Source: Thermoplasmata archaeon
GTDB taxonomy: Archaea > Thermoplasmatota > Thermoplasmata > Thermoplasmatales > Thermoplasmataceae
NCBI GenBank assembly: GCA_021816385.1
Contig: JAKAYJ010000073.1
Location: 1-6,162 of the forward strand
DNA: 6,162 bases
Direction of reading: 5' to 3'
Below the pieces are notes generated by a model. That model saw only the letters and a program-made list of their open reading frames with translations. It was not told the origin of the DNA and searched no databases. Each line of letters begins with the position of its first letter. Within the stretch, counting starts at the first letter, position 1. A program made the position numbers and the translations under genes. Below, one piece after another: positions 4,951-6,162 of the stretch.

Positions 4951-5730
4951 TTATGAAGGTTCCCTCTTCATGTTTTTCCACTTTTCCGGAAACAGAAAAC
5001 CTCTCGTGAATTTCGCCTGAAAAACCGGAAAGTAGATCAGGTTTTTCAACCTTTTAGAATTACTAAGAAGAAGAAAGATCACAAGATGGGAGTACAGGAA
5101 CTCTCTGAGGTTCAAACCGCTTGTTATCCTCACGTATGATCCCTGCCATTCAGGCCAGTGAATGTTACTTCTGACAGGAGAGGAATGAATCTTTGCATTT
5201 CTAATATACCTGACTCGAAGATGATTTTCCCTGAGGTACTTCTGGATGAAGTATGTCTCCCTTCCCTGAATTGAATCAGGAATCCTGATTTGCAGAAGAT
5301 CGCTTCTCCTGAACATTGTAAGGCCAAGTGGAACACCGTATGAGAACGGGTGGTCAAGGGTGTCACCAACAACTGCTCCAGTCTTCCCATCTGAAAGGAA
5401 TTTTTTTCCGGCAGGTATGAAATCAAAATCAAGCACCTGAACATCTGAATCCACAAACAGAACGTATGGTGTATTTGATTTGAGAATTCCAGTTGAAGTC
5501 GCAAATCCAAGCCCTTTATCCTCTCGGTAGTATTCGCAACCGGCATTTCTGCATATGGCCTCTGTGTTGTCCTTGCTCATGTGATCGATTACAATTATTC
5601 TACCCAGGTCTTTCATCTTCATGACAGATGAAATACATTTCTCCAGTGTTGCCCCTGAGTTGTATGTTCTTATGATCACATCAACGGCACTTTTTTGGTC
5701 TTTTTCGCGAGTATACGATAAAGATGACAT
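4951..5730 (-). CDS. Family 2 glycosyltransferase (GT-A fold)
   Basis: Predicted to transfer a sugar from a nucleotide-sugar donor to an unknown acceptor at the cytoplasmic side of the membrane. Counting from the ATG at 5730, the GT2 signature VDVIIRTYNSGATLEKCISS opens the domain (16-35), followed by VIDHMSKDNT (47-56), GLGFATSTGI (73-82) and the metal-binding DSD in FVDSDVQV (94-96). Later come GVPLGLTMFRRSDL (132-145) and a GRETYF...RYIRNAKIHSS stretch matching the usual acidic and His positions. A hydrophobic segment, LYSHLVIFLLL (212-222), and basic helices near the end suggest membrane association rather than a true anchor. At 259 residues it is normal for a small GT2. An in-frame GTG at 5757 would add nine residues; I prefer ATG at 5730 because an A/T-rich TATA-like box lies about 21 bases before it. 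Neighbours give no clue to the glycan made. Confidence 0.87.
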   Translation of the reverse strand: MSSLSYTREKDQKSAVDVIIRTYNSGATLEKCISSVMKMKDLGRIIVIDHMSKDNTEAICRNAGCEYYREDKGLGFATSTGILKSNTPYVLFVDSDVQVLDFDFIPAGKKFLSDGKTGAVVGDTLDHPFSYGVPLGLTMFRRSDLLQIRIPDSIQGRETYFIQKYLRENHLRVRYIRNAKIHSSPVRSNIHWPEWQGSYVRITSGLNLREFLYSHLVIFLLLSNSKRLKNLIYFPVFQAKFTRGFLFPEKWKNMKREPS

Positions 5731-5747
5731 GTTGTGCTCTAATACGG

Positions 5748-5754
5748 AATAATA
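5748..5754 (-). promoter_or_regulatory. Possible TATA box of the glycosyltransferase gene
   Basis: Reads TATTATT on the minus strand, centred about 21 bases before ATG 5730, which is the spacing also seen in front of the chorismate mutase. If the GTG at 5757 is the real start, this site is not the promoter and the AGGA at 5769-5772 (read on the minus strand) could act as ribosome binding site instead. Confidence 0.35.
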
Positions 5755-5819
5755 CACAGCCTTTTCCTGAGATAATGAACCAATCCACGCATTAAAAACT
5801 TGTGAATCATCTCCTTATT

Positions 5820-5832
5820 TGCACATTATCAT
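5820..5832. repeat. 13-base direct repeat, copy 2
   Basis: Second exact copy of TGCACATTATCAT, upstream of the glycosyltransferase. It lies in the 130-base gap between that gene and the membrane protein. No other element is convincing in this gap. Confidence 0.5.
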
Positions 5833-5887
5833 TTACTGTGCCATCGTGATTACCATATGAGGTATCTCATGGAGACTGATTGTTAAA

Positions 5888-6139
5888 TCATAATATCGCA
5901 AGTATACCGAAAATAATCACAAAAATGATGCTTGACCAGTAAGCTATCTCTCCCTTCGGTGATGTTGCGTGCGTGCCCATTATGGAACTGTTCCTGGCTA
6001 TGAGACCCATCAGCAACCCTGGGCCAATCAGAACAAATACAAAAACAACGAGCAGGTCAAGGACAGTGCCTATGAGCATTGAAGCAGGTATAATGATGGC
6101 AATTATTACGGCAGGGAGACTCTCGATTACGTAAACCAT
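5888..6139 (-). CDS. Small hydrophobic membrane protein, unknown function
   Basis: A protein of 83 residues with three predicted membrane segments: about 5-24 (IESLPAVIIAIIIPASMLIG), 27-48 (LDLLVVFVFVLIGPGLLMGL) and 66-83 (AYWSSIIFVIIFGILAIL). The third runs to the C-terminus. The only polar stretch (49-65) contains RNSSIMGTHATSPKGE and would face one side of the membrane. I do not recognise a family. The ATG at 6139 is the first start available, but no TATA box or good ribosome binding site is visible in the 23 bases before it. No stop codon occurs upstream in frame before the window ends, so the gene may begin outside the window. Confidence 0.6.
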   Translation of the reverse strand: MVYVIESLPAVIIAIIIPASMLIGTVLDLLVVFVFVLIGPGLLMGLIARNSSIMGTHATSPKGEIAYWSSIIFVIIFGILAIL

Positions 6140-6162
6140 TGACGATCTTTCCCTTGGAATTC

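Noticed and set aside
5130..5546. 138-codon minus-strand frame inside the glycosyltransferase
   Set aside because: Same strand, different frame; the GT2 motifs lie in the longer frame.
5853..5872. Small bulged hairpin CCATATGAG-gtat-CTCATGG downstream of the membrane protein gene
   Set aside because: The stem is short with a two-base bulge and no T run follows on the minus strand, so it is not good enough to call a terminator.
6157..6162. Window ends exactly in GAATTC, an EcoRI site, possibly a cloning boundary
   Set aside because: A single six-base site at the edge can occur by chance or by choice of window; no vector sequence is visible.

Overview
The window looks like euryarchaeal DNA, most likely from a Thermoplasmatales-type archaeon, though no rRNA or marker gene proves it. 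The signs are archaeal TATA-like boxes placed about 21-27 bases before start codons (leaderless transcripts), internal operon genes preceded by strong matches to the archaeal 16S tail (GGAGGTGATC type), frequent AGG/AGA arginine codons, an archaeal DUF1805 protein, and a full-size intein.

Layout. The left part (31-2091) is on the minus strand. It holds a DUF1805/YunC-like small protein and, upstream of it, a gene of 566 codons in which a 363-residue intein (814-1902) interrupts a host protein of about 203 residues that I do not recognise. The intein keeps its splicing residues (Cys1, TxxH, penultimate His, Asn, +1 Cys), but both LAGLIDADG motifs of its homing endonuclease have lost their acidic residue. 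It is therefore probably a splicing-competent intein with a decaying endonuclease.

The centre (2426-4702) is a tight plus-strand operon of three aromatic amino acid genes: an AroQ-type chorismate mutase with an unexplained C-terminal extension of about 100 residues, a short prephenate dehydrogenase (TyrA) starting at TTG, and a class I beta (T. maritima-like) DAHP synthase whose real start is unusual. The genes overlap and are probably translationally coupled. Together they join the entry step of the shikimate pathway to the tyrosine exit; the middle enzymes are not in this window.

The right part (4951-6139) is on the minus strand again: a family 2 glycosyltransferase and a small hydrophobic membrane protein whose reading frame is still open at the window edge. 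The convergent gap between the aro operon and the glycosyltransferase (4703-4950) carries two perfect inverted repeats and a third copy of one arm, so that alternative RNA folds are possible. I found no tRNA, rRNA, CRISPR array or insertion sequence.

The most interesting objects are the intein in an unusual, unrecognised host; the fused domain on the chorismate mutase; the start signal of the DAHP synthase; and the structured convergent gap.
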